A DNA stretch of 64,000 bases from Eucalyptus grandis. Lineage: Eukaryota > Streptophyta > Magnoliopsida > Myrtales > Myrtaceae. The translations under genes and the position numbers were made by a program. Positions 23,045 through 34,257 of the stretch are shown here, in pieces. The DNA lies in assembly GCF_016545825.1 (NCBI RefSeq), contig NC_052615.1:23304520-23368519 (forward strand), read 5' to 3'. The stretch's first letter is position 1. Every line of letters begins with the position of its first letter. The notes under the pieces were generated by a model that was given only the letters and a program-made list of their open reading frames with translations, was not told the origin of the DNA and did no database searches.

Positions 23045-23666
23045 GTTTCCTTTAAAGTCTAGCACACACATTTTCAGTATGTCTTTGAGGGTTTAAATCG
23101 TCCTCTCAAATTGGCCATTTGTCTGCGGATGATAGGCCGTACTATACTGTAGCTTTGTTCTCAAGGCAATCTGTAAGCTTTTCCAAAAGGCGACTGTAAA
23201 TCTTGGGTCTCAATCAGATATAATCATCACTAGCACTCTATGCAGACAAACTATCTGACGCACGTACAATTCTGCATATCTGTCCAATGCATAGTTCTTT
23301 TGTATGGCAATGAAGTGAGCTAACTTTGTCAATCTATTAACCATAACCAAATGGAATCATTACCCCTTTGACTCCTTGATAAGCCTATCACAAAATCCAT
23401 TGTGATGTGTTCCCATTTCCACTCGAGAATCTCGAGAGGTTGTAGAAGTCCTCCCGGCTTACAGTGTTATATGCCTTCACTTGCTAACACATCAGACACT
23501 TGGTGACATGCTTGGCACCAAGTGTCTGATGTGTTAACGCAGATTCTGATATATCTTCGTATTGCATGGATGAAGGCAATAATTGCTACGATGAGCTTTT
23601 GATAGAATCTCTTCCCTGAAATGTGCATTGTTAGGTACACACAATCGTCCATGAAACTTCAGTGTT
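23045..23666 (-). pseudogene. Gypsy integrase core and zinc-binding region
   Basis: Minus-strand translation shows, from the LINE junction inward, FHGRLCVPNNAHF, EEILSKAHRSNYCLHP and TKIYQNLR (start of integrase). CQACHQVSDVLASEG (zinc-binding CxxC) follows, then KPGGLLQPLEILEWKWEHITM, FVIGL and a degraded core. Stops and shifts are frequent. Between IYQNLR and the CxxC part the normal sequence is replaced by the hairpin at 23485-23536. Confidence 0.85.
23485..23536. repeat. Perfect 21-bp hairpin with 10-nt loop
   Basis: Left arm 23485-23505 (starting TAACACATCAGACACTTGG) and right arm 23516-23536 (ending CCAAGTGTCTGATGTGTTA) are exact reverse complements. The loop is ACATGCTTGG. It lies within the integrase zinc-binding region and appears to duplicate coding sequence in inverted orientation. 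Confidence 0.95.
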
Positions 23667-23852
23667 TTTTGGTTAAGGTAAGAAATATATTGATTTTGCA
23701 AAGAAAAACAAGTAAACGGGCCACGAGGCAACAAGAAATAAGCACTCTACAAGACAAGAGTGAAGGGGTGCCAAGGGACCAAAGGGAACAAAACAACCAA
23801 CAAGCCGAGAGGCCGAACAACAAAGGGAAGAACTAAGACCTACAACCCTCTA

Positions 23853-24971
23853 TTACAAGAAAATAGAAGGACTTAAGTCCCAACTCCGCCGCAGCCGTCT
23901 ATTCTTCGGGATATCCACCACATGCTTGAATGTCATTGCTTTGTCTTTGACGGCCTTGCAAAGATGCATCTTCATCGCCGGGATAAAGAGGGCCTGATTT
24001 CTAAAAATCATATTGTTGCGTTCTTTCCATATGATATAACAAAGAGCACCATAGCTAAAACGAGCCAGAGATTGATAGAATCCCCCACCCGAGAAACGAT
24101 TGGAGGCCCAATCAAGATTTTCCCGCCACGATTTATTGCGCCAACCGACATTAAACTTTGCAGCCCAATAGGAAGCAAGGTTACCGGAACACGACAAGCA
24201 AAGAACAGATGATCCACGGAATCGGGTCTGCCGAGCAAAACGGGCAAGAGGTCGCTGGAATCGCCGCCCAAGAGAGGAGCATAACTTGAGTAGGCAGCCT
24301 ATTACGGGCAATAAGCCACAAATGGGTTTGGTACCTAGGCGGCATGGCTGTACTCCACACAAAAGAAGACCACGGCACCACATTTCCTTTCGGTCTAAAG
24401 AGGTCATACGCGAAGCCGAAGAGAACCGCCCCGAGGGATGACGAATCCATTGGAAGCAGTCCTCGAGCCGGGTAAGTTGAGGAAGAGGATCCCACCAATC
24501 AGCCATAATATTAATGACATACCACCCAAGAGGCGAAGAAAATGCATCAGCCACGGAAGCGCCTTCGAGGAATCCCCGATCTGTATATTTGCTTGGTTGG
24601 AGAAAAGGAGGTTAAGCGGGCCATTAAGGTGCCACGGATCAAACCCCGTAAAGAGACAACTGCTTTGCCATTGCCTATCTTCCATCTAAAATGTTGTTGA
24701 TACATGCCACGATGGCGGAGGAGCCTTTTCCGGCCCAAGAACAAAAGGTGGGGGTCGGGGATATCCAAGTTCTTCCTCGATAAGAAGACGGCATGAACCC
24801 ATTTACACCAAAGAGATTCTTTATCGAGAATAGCTTCCATATGTGCTTGAGCATAAGGGCTAGATTATTCTCCCCGAGCGTCCGAATCCCTAGCCCTCCC
24901 TCTCTTCTCGGGAGGCAAATGTCTTGCCACGACACTTTGGCCCCACCCGACCCAACGCCGGCCCTTTCCAC
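23853..24971 (-). pseudogene. LINE ORF2 C-terminal region with zf-RVT domain
   Basis: Frames on the minus strand carry SWQDICLPRREGGLGIRTL and NLALMLKHIWKL, then VVPWSSFVWSTAMPPRYQ, LIARNRLPTQVMLLSW and ATSCPFC, the zf-RVT zinc-binding segment of plant LINEs. The last frame ends with a stop at 23853, about 186 bp before the A tract, leaving a normal-sized 3' untranslated region. Several frameshifts occur between 24300 and 24700. Confidence 0.85.
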
Positions 24972-25137
24972 AAAAATTGCCTACGATCTTCTCAATTCGA
25001 TCCAACACAAAGACAGGGCGGAAGAAAACGCTAGCCCAAAAACACTTGAATGGAATGAAGCACGACTTAATAAGCAAAATTCTACCCGCAAAGGATAGGA
25101 ATCTATGAGTCCACGATTGAATCCGGCTGTTATTGCA

Positions 25138-26412
25138 TTAACCAACGTTACACGCCGGCCTTTCCCTAATCTTGTAGAAATGACAGGGACCCCAGTAGCG
25201 GAAAGGAAGAGAACCAACCTGGAAACCGAGAAGATTGACAATGCCATTCCGAAGACTAGTCGAGCCACCGGAGATGTACACTTCACTTTTAGTTAAATTT
25301 GGTATTAGACCACTCCAATTCGAAAAGGATTCAATTCCAGCTTTTAGAAGGCCAACCGAAGCCAAGGTGGCTTCGGAGAAGAGGAGTACATCGTCGAAGA
25401 ATAGGTGAGACATCTTCGTTGATTTGCATCTCCGTAAGAATCCGAAGTCGATCGACTAGTCTTCGAATCCAAGATTCCCGTAAGTACCTCCATCACAAGC
25501 GTGAATAAATAAGGAGACATCGGATCGCCTTGACGAATTCCTCTCCCACTAGAAAAGAATCCATGGAGCTCCCCATTTAGACATATCGAAAACTTGGGGG
25601 ATCGAACACAAGTCATAATTCGGTCTATAAGAATCTGCAAGGAATCCGAAAGCTTGAAGGCATGTTTCGACAAATTCCCCAGCTAACCGTGTCATACGCC
25701 TTCTTAAAGTCGACCTTGATTACACATTTAGCTCGATAAGGATCATGATGAAATCCACTAAAAAGCTCCCGAGCGAGTAAGATATTATCGCTAATATGTC
25801 TCCCTTGATGAATGCATTTTGGGGTAGGCTAATAATAGAGGGCAGGACCCGGGTCAAGCGATTAGCAATGAGCTTGGTTATACACTTGTAAATGGTATTG
25901 CAACAAGCAATAGGCCTGAAATCATTAACAGTCGAGGCATTGGGGATTTTGGGCACCAGAGAAATAATGGTAGTGTTGATTTGCTTCAAGAGTTCACCCG
26001 TCACAAAGAAGTCCTTTACTGCCATTATGACCGACTCACCAACAACATCCCAAGAGTGCTTAAAAAACTCCACATTGAACCCATCCGGCCCAGGGGCTTT
26101 ACCGGGAGCAAGCGAGAATAGAGTATCACGCACTTCAGCATCCGAGACAGGGGCAGAAAGAAGACATACCTGGTCCTCATTAAGAGAATGCTTAAGCACC
26201 GCTTTGATTTCCTCCTTAACCGGGCGAACAGGGGTCGGCGAAGCAGCAAGGATAGATTGGAAGTGATGGACAAAAGTTCGCTGAATTTCCGTGAGGATCG
26301 AGGTAGAAACATCACCATTGGAGATCGACATAATTCTGTTTTGAAGATGGCGCTTGTTCACCATTTGGTGAAAGAATCTAGTATTAAGATCACCCTCTTT
26401 CAACCATCTCAC
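25138..26412 (-). pseudogene. LINE ORF2 reverse transcriptase
   Basis: The first frame (26412-25720) starts WLKEGDLNTRFFH and contains LAPGKAPGPDGFNVEFFK, NTTIISLVPKI and NDFRPIACCNTIYKCITKLIA, the classic LINE RT fingers and palm. The second (25673-25344) has RSPKFSICLNGELHGFF and GRGIRQGDPMSPYLF. The third (25413-25138) has HLFFDDVLLFSEA, where the FxDD catalytic box is preserved. Shifts lie near 25700 and 25420, and the expected segment around residue 230 is damaged. No complete enzyme can be made. Confidence 0.9.
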
Positions 26413-26595
26413 TCTTGATTTTTGACGATAGAAGGATTCCTCCCGGAGGCGGAGGTCCGTAAATACCGGATCTCGCTCCTTTTCGTTTCCGCAAGAGCCA
26501 CATTGAGAGGATTAACTTGCAACTCATCCTGCGTTGCTTGTAACACCCTTCTAGCCTCCGCAGCTTCTTAAAGAAAGGTCGAAAATGATTCCCTA

Positions 26596-27475
26596 TTAAC
26601 CTGCTTTTAGTTTGCATTTGAGAAGGCGAAGCTTAGAGTATAGAATAAACATAGGTGATCCATAGAATGGAGAATCCCAAGTTTCCACAACCATCCTAGC
26701 ATAATCCGGATGAGTCATCCAAAAATTAAAGAACTTGAATGGCTTAGAAGTCTTGGGAGTTGGCATAACCTTTACAACCATAGGCGTATGATCGGAGATA
26801 CCCGGCGCTAAAAAGGAGGCCTCCGAGAATGAGAACGCCGAATTCCAGCACCCGTTCACCAAAACCCTGTCTATCTTCCTTTGCTTTCTGTTGGTCCCCG
26901 ACGAGGCAGCCCATGTATATCTATAACCGGTGAACCGCAAATCCTCAAGGCCAGCTTGGTTCAAACAATCACGGAATTCCTCAAAGGCCGGGATCCAGGC
27001 ATTGGATCCTCCCATTCTATCCGAAGGATCCCGGATGGCATTGAAGTCTCCAAAGAACAATCCAAGGTACCGACGAAAGAGTACCACTGGACTGAATAAG
27101 GTCTTCCCACAGCGGACGTCTAGCAACAAAACTGTGCTCGGCATAAATGACCGAAAGGAACAGAACAGTACCAGACGGTAACCACAGCAACCTACCGTGG
27201 ATTGCTTGAGCCGAGGCAGAGTTAATCAAAAAATCAACAACACGGGGATTCCATCCCACCCAAATCCTCCCTTTATGAGAGTGGCTATAGTTATAAACCC
27301 AACGCCAACCCGGCAACAAAATAGGAGAAACCGAACTAGAAGAAGCAACGAGATCTTGGTCTCAACAATTCCAACACAAGAGAGATTATTGGACCTAACA
27401 AAATTTCTAACTTTTGGCTTGCTTAACGGGGCTACCAAGGCCCCTAATATTCCAAACACCAAAATTCATAGTCAA
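26596..27475 (-). pseudogene. LINE ORF2 endonuclease domain
   Basis: Overlapping minus-strand frames show the exonuclease-endonuclease-phosphatase fold. VRNFVRSNNLSCVGIVETK (metal-binding E) is followed by GRLLWLPSGTVLFLSVIYAE, then FFGDFNAIRDPSDRMGG (DFN motif), FTWAASS-like TGYRYTW, KIDRVLVN and the end motif ISDHTPMVV (catalytic SDH). This enzyme nicks target DNA to prime reverse transcription. At least two frameshifts separate the pieces (near 27020-27140 and near the start). Confidence 0.88.
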
Positions 27476-28006
27476 AAACAGAGAGAGAGGACCCTTACCG
27501 ACGCCCAAGGGCTTCCTCCCGCCGAGCCCTTCGAAACAGAAGGGGAGTCTCAAGAGCAGCCTTTTGGAATGATCTTTCGATTAGGGGGACTTTCGGTTTA
27601 GGATAAGGGTCATTCAAACATTCAGGCGCAACATTAACCGGTCCTCCCCTTCACCGCTGCTACTACTAACAGATTTGCCTCATCCTCGATTCCTCTTCGA
27701 GGATAGAGCCGCGGAGGCCTCCGCGCAGATTGGGGACTACCAGAGCCATAGAACCAGTATTTTCTCCTTTGTTCGGGTTGTCATGATCATCAGAGGCAAT
27801 CTGGATCGCCTGGTTTTCAATAGATGGAGCTTTAAGAACCGAGATAGGGGGGTTAACTACCGCCTTATCACTTTGGCCCACATTCACCTCTTCTTTCTAT
27901 TGAAACTTGCTTCCATCCATCATCTCGATGGGGATGATGTAACCAGGTCTATATCGCAGCCATAATAGGTGGTATATGATGATTCGAGTTACCGAAAGCG
28001 TTCTCG

Positions 28007-28900
28007 TCATCGCAGGCTCAACAGCTGGGGAATTGTAGCAGGGGGTTTCGGAGGCATCTTAGGTACCTCCTTTGTTAAGCAATCATGCCCAAACACACAA
28101 AGACTTAGCACATGAATTAGGCCTCCATTCATATAGGACAGCCACCGAAAAGCTTTATCATCCACCAAGTACCTCAACCTCCTCACATCTTTCCAGCTTT
28201 GCCGAGATCTCCACACATACCGGCGAAGGACAGGCGTTTCATCTTCTCTCGCAAGGGATCAACGTACAAGGGTCTCCTATAGCACTTGCAATCTCACTTA
28301 TACCAAAGCGCCGACCGCAGGGCAAACGGGATATTCTTGAGGCGTATCCAAACCGGGAACAAGATTGCAGATCCTTCTTGAGTTCCATATCACGGTGCCA
28401 TTGCTTCAAGACCAAAGGTACTCTCGCCACCGTTATATGGCACTCATCAAGAATTCTTCTCCTAAATTCATCATCCGGAATGATGAAGAAGTAAAAACCA
28501 TCGTCATTTGCCAGAACTTCAGCAAGGTGCGATCCCCAGGCGTGTTTCAGAGCAGTTTCTGTGATCTTGAACGGAATGTTCTTACCAACATAATACCCGA
28601 CTAAACAAATGCTATCCCATTTAGGGTCACCCGCATGCTTAGCATTATCGATAAACGGACAATCGATTTCCTACCCACGTAAATAGGTGGAGCAAAGTCC
28701 GCATCATAGCCCTTAGTAGATAGGCTCGCCACTTTCGCCCAAGAGCGATTCCGAGGAACGTTGGATCTGTTCCGACCAGCATTGGGACGTCTTGTGTCTC
28801 TCGCCACGAGATACATAACGAACCCCGCTCCTACTACGTGCATTGGGAGCCCGAGGCTTCCCTTTCCCCTACCAAGAGGATCCTCGCTTGTCGATGCCAT
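28007..28900 (-). pseudogene. LINE ORF1 remnant (nucleic-acid-binding protein)
   Basis: The likely start is the ATG at 28900 (MASTSEDPLGRGKGS). Further along, the minus strand shows PLVLKQWHRDME and ISEIASAIGDP, the typical DUF4283-like domain of plant LINE ORF1. A degraded CCHC-type segment (LCVFGHDCL) appears near 28100. Frameshifts near 28600 and between 28240 and 28216 break it. ORF1 proteins of this family coat the LINE RNA. Parts of the N-terminal half show little similarity that I can recognise. Confidence 0.75.
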
Positions 28901-29309
28901 AACAAAGAAGAACAAACCCGAAAATGCAGCGAAACCAGCAATCGATCAACCGACACAAAATGCGGGCCATGGCACAGTGGACAGCTTCAAGATATATCCT
29001 AAGAGGAAAGAGGCGAGGCTTACCTCAAAAGGATGCAATCAAGCCCGAATCAGTCCCGCGCACTCAAGAAAGGAGGCGAAAATCGCACCAAAACCCTAAC
29101 GATCGAGCGCAGAGATCTCCTGATTCAAGCCATATCACGCGAAATGCTTCGGTGAGGATTCGAAGGGTGGAAAGGCGAGCCTTCCCTCCAAAAATCTCGC
29201 CCAATGGATGGCTGAATCGGCCGGGACAGCTTGAAGACCAGTTCGCGAGCTACAGTGAACCGGACGCCCAGTAGAGAGCGTGAAAGCTAAGCTATGAAAC
29301 TTCAGTGTT

Positions 29310-30800
29310 CTGTTTTCATAACTCTAAAAATCAGCATTTCTCTTGTTTGCATCTTCTTGTAGGATCTTTCGGATCTCTGGGTTTGTCAACTAAAGCGTCT
29401 TGATTTTTATATGCACTTCCGGCTCAATTCTAAGGGTAGCCATAAGATTTGAAAGATGGACTACCTCAAACTTGAAAATCGAATCTTGAGCTCCTTCAAG
29501 TAAGATCCACTCCTTAATCACCATCTATGCAACTGAAGACTTCTCAATGCATTTGCAACTTTGTTAGCATTTTCAAGATGATACTGAATATCACAATCAT
29601 AATCCTTAAGGAGTTCCATCGAGCAACGCTGGCTCATATTTAACTTTTTCTAAGAAAATAAGTACTTGAGACTTTGATGATCTATAAAGATCTGAAACCT
29701 TTCTTCACACAAGTAATGTCTCCAAATCTTTAAAGCAAAGATAATCGTTGCAAATTCTAAGTCATGCATCGGGTAATTCAGCTCAAGAGGTCTCAACTGA
29801 TGGGACGCGTATGCAATGACTCTGCCATGTTGCATTAACATGCAACCAAGTCCTCTAAACGACGCATCACTATAGATCTCATATCCTCCAGGATCGGAAG
29901 ATATAGTCAACCCTAGTGGGATAGTAAGCTTCTACTTAAGCTCTTGGAAATTACACTCGCACTTATCTGTCCACACACAAACCTCTCTTCCTTCTTCAGT
30001 AGTCGAGTCAACGATGAGGCTAATGCTGAGAATCATTCCACAAACATTCTGTAATACCCTGTTAAACCCAAGAAACTTCTGATCTATGTCACTATCGTCG
30101 GTCTTGGCCAGTTAATAATTGCTTCGATCTTGGTCGGGTCCACGGAGATTCCTTTGCCTGAAATCACATGACCTAGGAAAGCCACGTGAGTTAAGCAAAA
30201 CTCACACTTACTGAACTTAGCATATAGTTCATGATTCCGTAGAGTCGAGAGCATTGTCCTCAACTGTCTTTCATGCTCTTCAGGACTTCTTGAGTACACT
30301 AAGATATTGTCGATGAACACGATCACAAACCGATCCAGATACTCCTTGAATACTCGGTTCATCAAATTCATGAAAGCAGCTAGGGCGTTCGTTAAATCAA
30401 ACAATATTACAGTGAACTCATAATGACCGTAACGGGTACAAAACGCCGTCTTTGGTATGTCCTCCTTTTTTATACTTAGCTGATGATATCTTGTCCTCAA
30501 GTCGATCTTAGAAAATATCGACACTCCCTGCAATTGGTCAAACAAGTCATTGATCCTTAGTAGTGAGTAATTGTTCTTGATCGTTACCTAGTTGAGTTGC
30601 CGATAGTCAATGCACAGACGCAACGAACCATCTTTTTTCTTCACGAATAGAATTGGTGCTCCCCAAGGTGATGCACTGGGATGTATGAATCTCTTATCCA
30701 ACCACTCATGCATCTGCACCTTCAGTTCTTTTTGCTCTAACAATGCCATCTGGTAAGGAGCCTTAGAGATTGGCTCCATCCCGGGGGCTAACTCAATCAC
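29310..30800 (-). pseudogene. Gypsy reverse transcriptase and RNase H
   Basis: The RT start (30800-30588) shows [37 protein letters not shown] and CIDYRQLN. The second frame (30545-30084) has [15 protein letters not shown], then the catalytic region FIDNILVYS, where relatives have FIDDILVYS, so the second catalytic Asp is Asn here. [17 protein letters not shown] follows. RNase H (29910-29650) shows [50 protein letters not shown] and [10 protein letters not shown]. Breaks occur near 30570, 30080 and 29650. The LINE insertion at 29294-29309 separates this from the integrase. Confidence 0.9.
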
Positions 30801-31300
30801 AAACTCGATCTCCCTTTTTGATGGCAGACCTGGTAACTCCTTCGGAAACGCTTTTGGAAACTCTTGAACCCTGCAATATCCTTGATCTTCAGCTCCTCAA
30901 TTGTCGTATTCATGATAGTCATCAAGTAACCTTGGTAACCTACTTCTAATAACCGAGTTGCCTTGAGCGACGAGATTAAGGTAATCGAGGGTCCTCCTCG
31001 ACTCCTAATAAACTCGAAACTTTCACCTGCTAACAGGTTAAACTGGATTACTTCATGACAACAATTAATTATAGCAAGAGGCTCATTGAGCCAACTATTT
31101 TCATTTATGACATCAAAGTTATACCTAAGCAAAATAGTCAAATACAACTCTAGCCAGTGATTCTCCTTTCTACTACTTTATTACAACAACTGAAGTTCTA
31201 CATAGTTAATCAAAATTCCGATGCACCACTATGATAAAATTATCCTAGAACTATTCTTCTCCTGATCGATGCATGGGTCGATTCTTTCCTACCTCCTTTG
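30797..31300 (-). pseudogene. Gypsy protease / spacer region, degraded
   Basis: A 116-codon frame (31147-30797) precedes the RT in the place normally occupied by the protease and the linker to RT (SFEFIRSRGGPSITLISSLKA, then KGYQGYL-like GYQGYLM). It matches the stretch just before the RT in Tekay/Del elements in layout. The protease catalytic DSG motif was not seen, so it is probably lost or in the damaged section near 31150-31300. Confidence 0.6.
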
Positions 31301-32197
31301 CCATCCTAGTAGTGCCTTATCTACAGTAGTAGTGCCTGTGCTCCCTTGGACCTGGGCGGACAGTTCCTCACCTGATGGCTATGCTGGTCACATTCGTAAC
31401 ATGCTCCCAATATACCAGGACACTAGGTTGGTCCATGCTTCCTTCAACAAACTTGGCACACATCTGGTGAGTCATTTGCCTCCTGTCGGGTGACAGCATA
31501 CACCCTTCCTTACACCGGAGGCCTATTCCAAATACCCCACTGTGTCTTGTAGTGCGTTCCCTCTGTTATGTCCCATCGGTAGCAACGGTGGCAACTGTGA
31601 TCCCATCAGCCTTTTAGGATAGTCTTTGATTAGGTGGTTGTATTAATGACACTAGTAACAAGCCCTTGTCTTTTTGAAACATGGGGCGAATCCATGTCTT
31701 TTCCTTCAGGAACAACAAACGCCGATCGGGTTAGGTGCTGACTTTTTAATCCCACTCTTCCGGTTGGGTGGAATAGGACAACTTTCTTCTGACATCGACT
31801 TCTTCCCGAACCAATTACCATCTCTGCTAAAATCGAACCACGACCCAGACGCAACGGTTCGCTCCCAAATCACATCTCCATGCTAGACCTAAGCAGGTGT
31901 GGTAGCAATGGCGACTATAGCATTGGCGGCAGCAGTGACAACGACAGTCATGGTGACTTGATCCTGTGCTTGCTGGCCCAAAAAGTTCCCAAGGGTCTCT
32001 AGCGCCTGAACGATCCCATCGAACCTAGTATCACTTGGTGCTACTACACTCTCAGTACCAACCTACGGCAATACTCTAACATTTGCGTTGGCTTGAGCCT
32101 GCACTCTACCTCGAGCACCCATCCTTGTTGGCGTCCTACCCCAACTGACGAATCCCGTAGTTCTCTTTCTAGGCGTCCTCAGCTCTTGGTCACTCAT
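31301..32197 (-). pseudogene. Gypsy gag, degraded and shortened
   Basis: The likely start is the ATG at 32197-32195 (MSDQELRTPRKR), about 170 bp past the primer site. A CCHC zinc knuckle CYECDQHSHQVRNC (C-x2-C-x4-H-x4-C) reads at 31401-31360 on the minus strand. Only about 0.9 kb separates start and zinc knuckle, short for a gypsy gag, and the frame breaks several times, so part of the capsid domain is likely deleted. Confidence 0.72.
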
Positions 32198-32366
32198 CTC
32201 GCAGATCCTCTACAGATCCTGCTTTCCAATTCCATACATAATTAGAAATTGAGCGACCACTCAAACAAGCTACTAATCAGCTATCAATCACATGCATTAG
32301 CATAATAAAAAGGCATTTCCTACTAACTATCCCAAAAACCCATCGCACCTTATTACTCCATACACT

Positions 32367-32383
32367 AACCAGCTCTGATACCA
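32367..32383 (-). promoter_or_regulatory. Gypsy primer-binding site (initiator Met tRNA)
   Basis: The minus strand reads TGGTATCAGAGCTGGTT. It lies 14 bp inside the 5' LTR edge at 32398. Confidence 0.85.
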
Positions 32384-32397
32384 CTTCCTGGCGGGGA

Positions 32398-34252
32398 TGT
32401 CACACCCCGATCATCGAGCGCACGCACATCCCTCGGATGGTGCCATGGAAGATATTAAATAATTAATATAAATTACAAAATTAATTAAATAAATATAATT
32501 TAATTCACAAAATGCCTAAGTAAGCATAATACACTAATTTAGCCACCTAATTGGATCTAGAAAAATAGTGCACTATACTAATTAGATAGTACAATTTAAT
32601 TAACCCTTAACTAATCTAATAACCACTTAATTAGCTTAATTAAGCAACTAAATCACTAATTAATCTAAACTAACCACCTAAACCATACTTAAGCTAATCT
32701 AATTACCCACTAAGCATCATTAACCCTTTAAGCAAGGTTTAGCAAGTAAACTCACCGAATTAGTGAGCCGGTGAGTTCATGGCAATAGCAACGCCAAGGC
32801 AAGCGAGACTCAAGCCTGGAGCGACGCTAAGGGAGGCTCAGAAGAGGCCGGAAAAGGCCCACAAAGCTCACAGCTTGGGTTGTGACTTCAGTTCTATTTG
32901 AGGGCTGAAGGGGCTGGCTGAAGGCTCGGTGTGGCTGGAAACAAGCCACTTGGGACGGTGGCGGCTGTAGGGGCCAATGGCAATGGCTTTGGGTAGCTGG
33001 AACAACGATAGAGGCGGTTGGCACAGCTGCGACATGGGCTTGGCTTCATTAGACGAGGGCTCGGGATAGAGAGGACGTGTAGGCTGGCACGCAACGGGCG
33101 TGGGGGACGGCACGACGGTAGTGGCTGCTCGAACAGGCTGCTGCTTTCTCTAGTTCTTTGAGCTCTTAAACACAACAACAATGGAGTCTAAGGCAAGAGA
33201 GAGGAAGAAGAAGAAGGTTGCAGCTGAAGGAGGGACCAAGAGCCCTTAAAGTCTTCCGAAAATATCTTGGACACTCAAGTTCAAGGCCCCATAACTTCAA
33301 CCCTATCCCCTTCCCACTTTCCTTCATCAAGCTTCCTCAAGAAGCCACCAAAGGTGGTCCAAAATGTTGCATACCACCATAGCTACGAATTTCGAGACAT
33401 TCCCTTCCAATTCAATTCAATTCCACTCAATTCAATCAAAATTAGTGCCCATAAATCCTAGCTAAGGCATCCACATCGATTCCATGATTTTTCCTTGCCA
33501 AATGATTCCACTCGAACATAAAAAATCCACCAAAAAATGGTCCTTTGAATTTCCCGGTCCAAAAACGTCCAATTTTGATTTTTCGCCGAATACTCAAGTT
33601 TGCTGAAAAATCTTAGGAGGATGAGTCAATATTCCTAAAATAAATTGTGACATAACAGACTTTCAATTTCTAAAATTGGGTTCAATTTCGTGGTTAATTT
33701 CAACCAGACGTGATTTTGGTGTGACTTAACCTACTAGGTAGCTTTTAGAAATGTTTAGCGCATTTGACCTGTGGTCGATTATTTTCAAGTCACTTTGTAC
33801 ATTTTCGACTTATTGGAGACTCTCGGTTGTCATGAAAATCTCGAGATTTTAAATACGGACACAAGGTATAGAAACAATAGAAAAATCGGTTTGGTGCTGT
33901 TCGATGAGAATTTTACAATTAGGTGGAATCACCCACACTCTAATCACATGCCTATATCGACACGACCTATCTCCGGTCTTTGATTGATTTTGACAATGCT
34001 GTATTGACCATTGCAGATTAGCATGGTCGAGCAGTCGGTTTCTGGTCAAATTCTCAAGTTTGTTGCGTTTAGATTCCTTAATGGCTTCGGCCACCTTGTC
34101 GCGAGTATAAGGAGATTCTCGAAGGAATCTTGCTTGCGTTTGATAAACTAGTTATCTTGTGAGTAGCCAACTCAAAGAAAAAGGCCATAGGTGCGTCGAT
34201 GAAAATCCCATTCCATTTCATCAAAAACAAGGTTGAAAATTAGGATGTCACG
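32398..34252 (-). repeat. Gypsy 5' LTR with internal deletion
   Basis: It is about 1.86 kb and aligns with both ends of the 3.3-kb LTR. About 1.45 kb is missing after position ~32450, where the sequence jumps to the part matching 17432 onward. On the plus strand it starts TGTCACACCCCGATCATCGA and ends GGATGTCACG. The last base differs from the expected CA terminus by a mutation. Confidence 0.85.
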
Positions 34253-34257
34253 GTTAA

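Larger units (their letters stand above)
23667..29293 (-). mobile_element. Plant L1-type LINE, near full length (5.6 kb)
   Basis: A minus-strand non-LTR retrotransposon flanked by a 16-bp direct repeat ATGAAACTTCAGTGTT (23651-23666 and 29294-29309). The 3' end, at the left, is a short A tract (TTTTTT on the plus strand, overlapping the repeat edge at 23665-23670). ORF1-like sequence lies at 28900-28007, and ORF2 carries endonuclease, reverse transcriptase and a C-terminal zinc-binding region at 27470-23853. Both are frameshifted. There are no terminal repeats, as expected for a LINE. It sits inside the gypsy integrase; removing it with one repeat copy restores the integrase start motif frame. 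Confidence 0.92.
15881..34252 (-). mobile_element. Tekay/Del-like Ty3/gypsy element with nested insertions
   Basis: This minus-strand element spans 18.4 kb because of nested inserts. The 3' LTR (15881-22380, split) begins in element sense TGTAACATTC and the 5' LTR is 32398-34252. Flanks are GCTAA (15876-15880) and GTTAA (34253-34257), a 5-bp target duplication with one mismatch. A primer site TGGTATCAGAGCTGGTT lies on the minus strand at 32383-32367, and a purine tract ACGAGGGGAAGAGT lies at 22394-22381. Gag, protease, RT, RNase H, integrase and a chromodomain-like tail follow in Ty3/gypsy order from 32197 to 22440. The protein motifs and the ~3.3-kb LTRs suggest a Tekay/Del chromovirus. All coding parts are decayed. 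Insertion into the Tat integrase is confirmed by the in-frame junction of the flanks. Confidence 0.9.
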
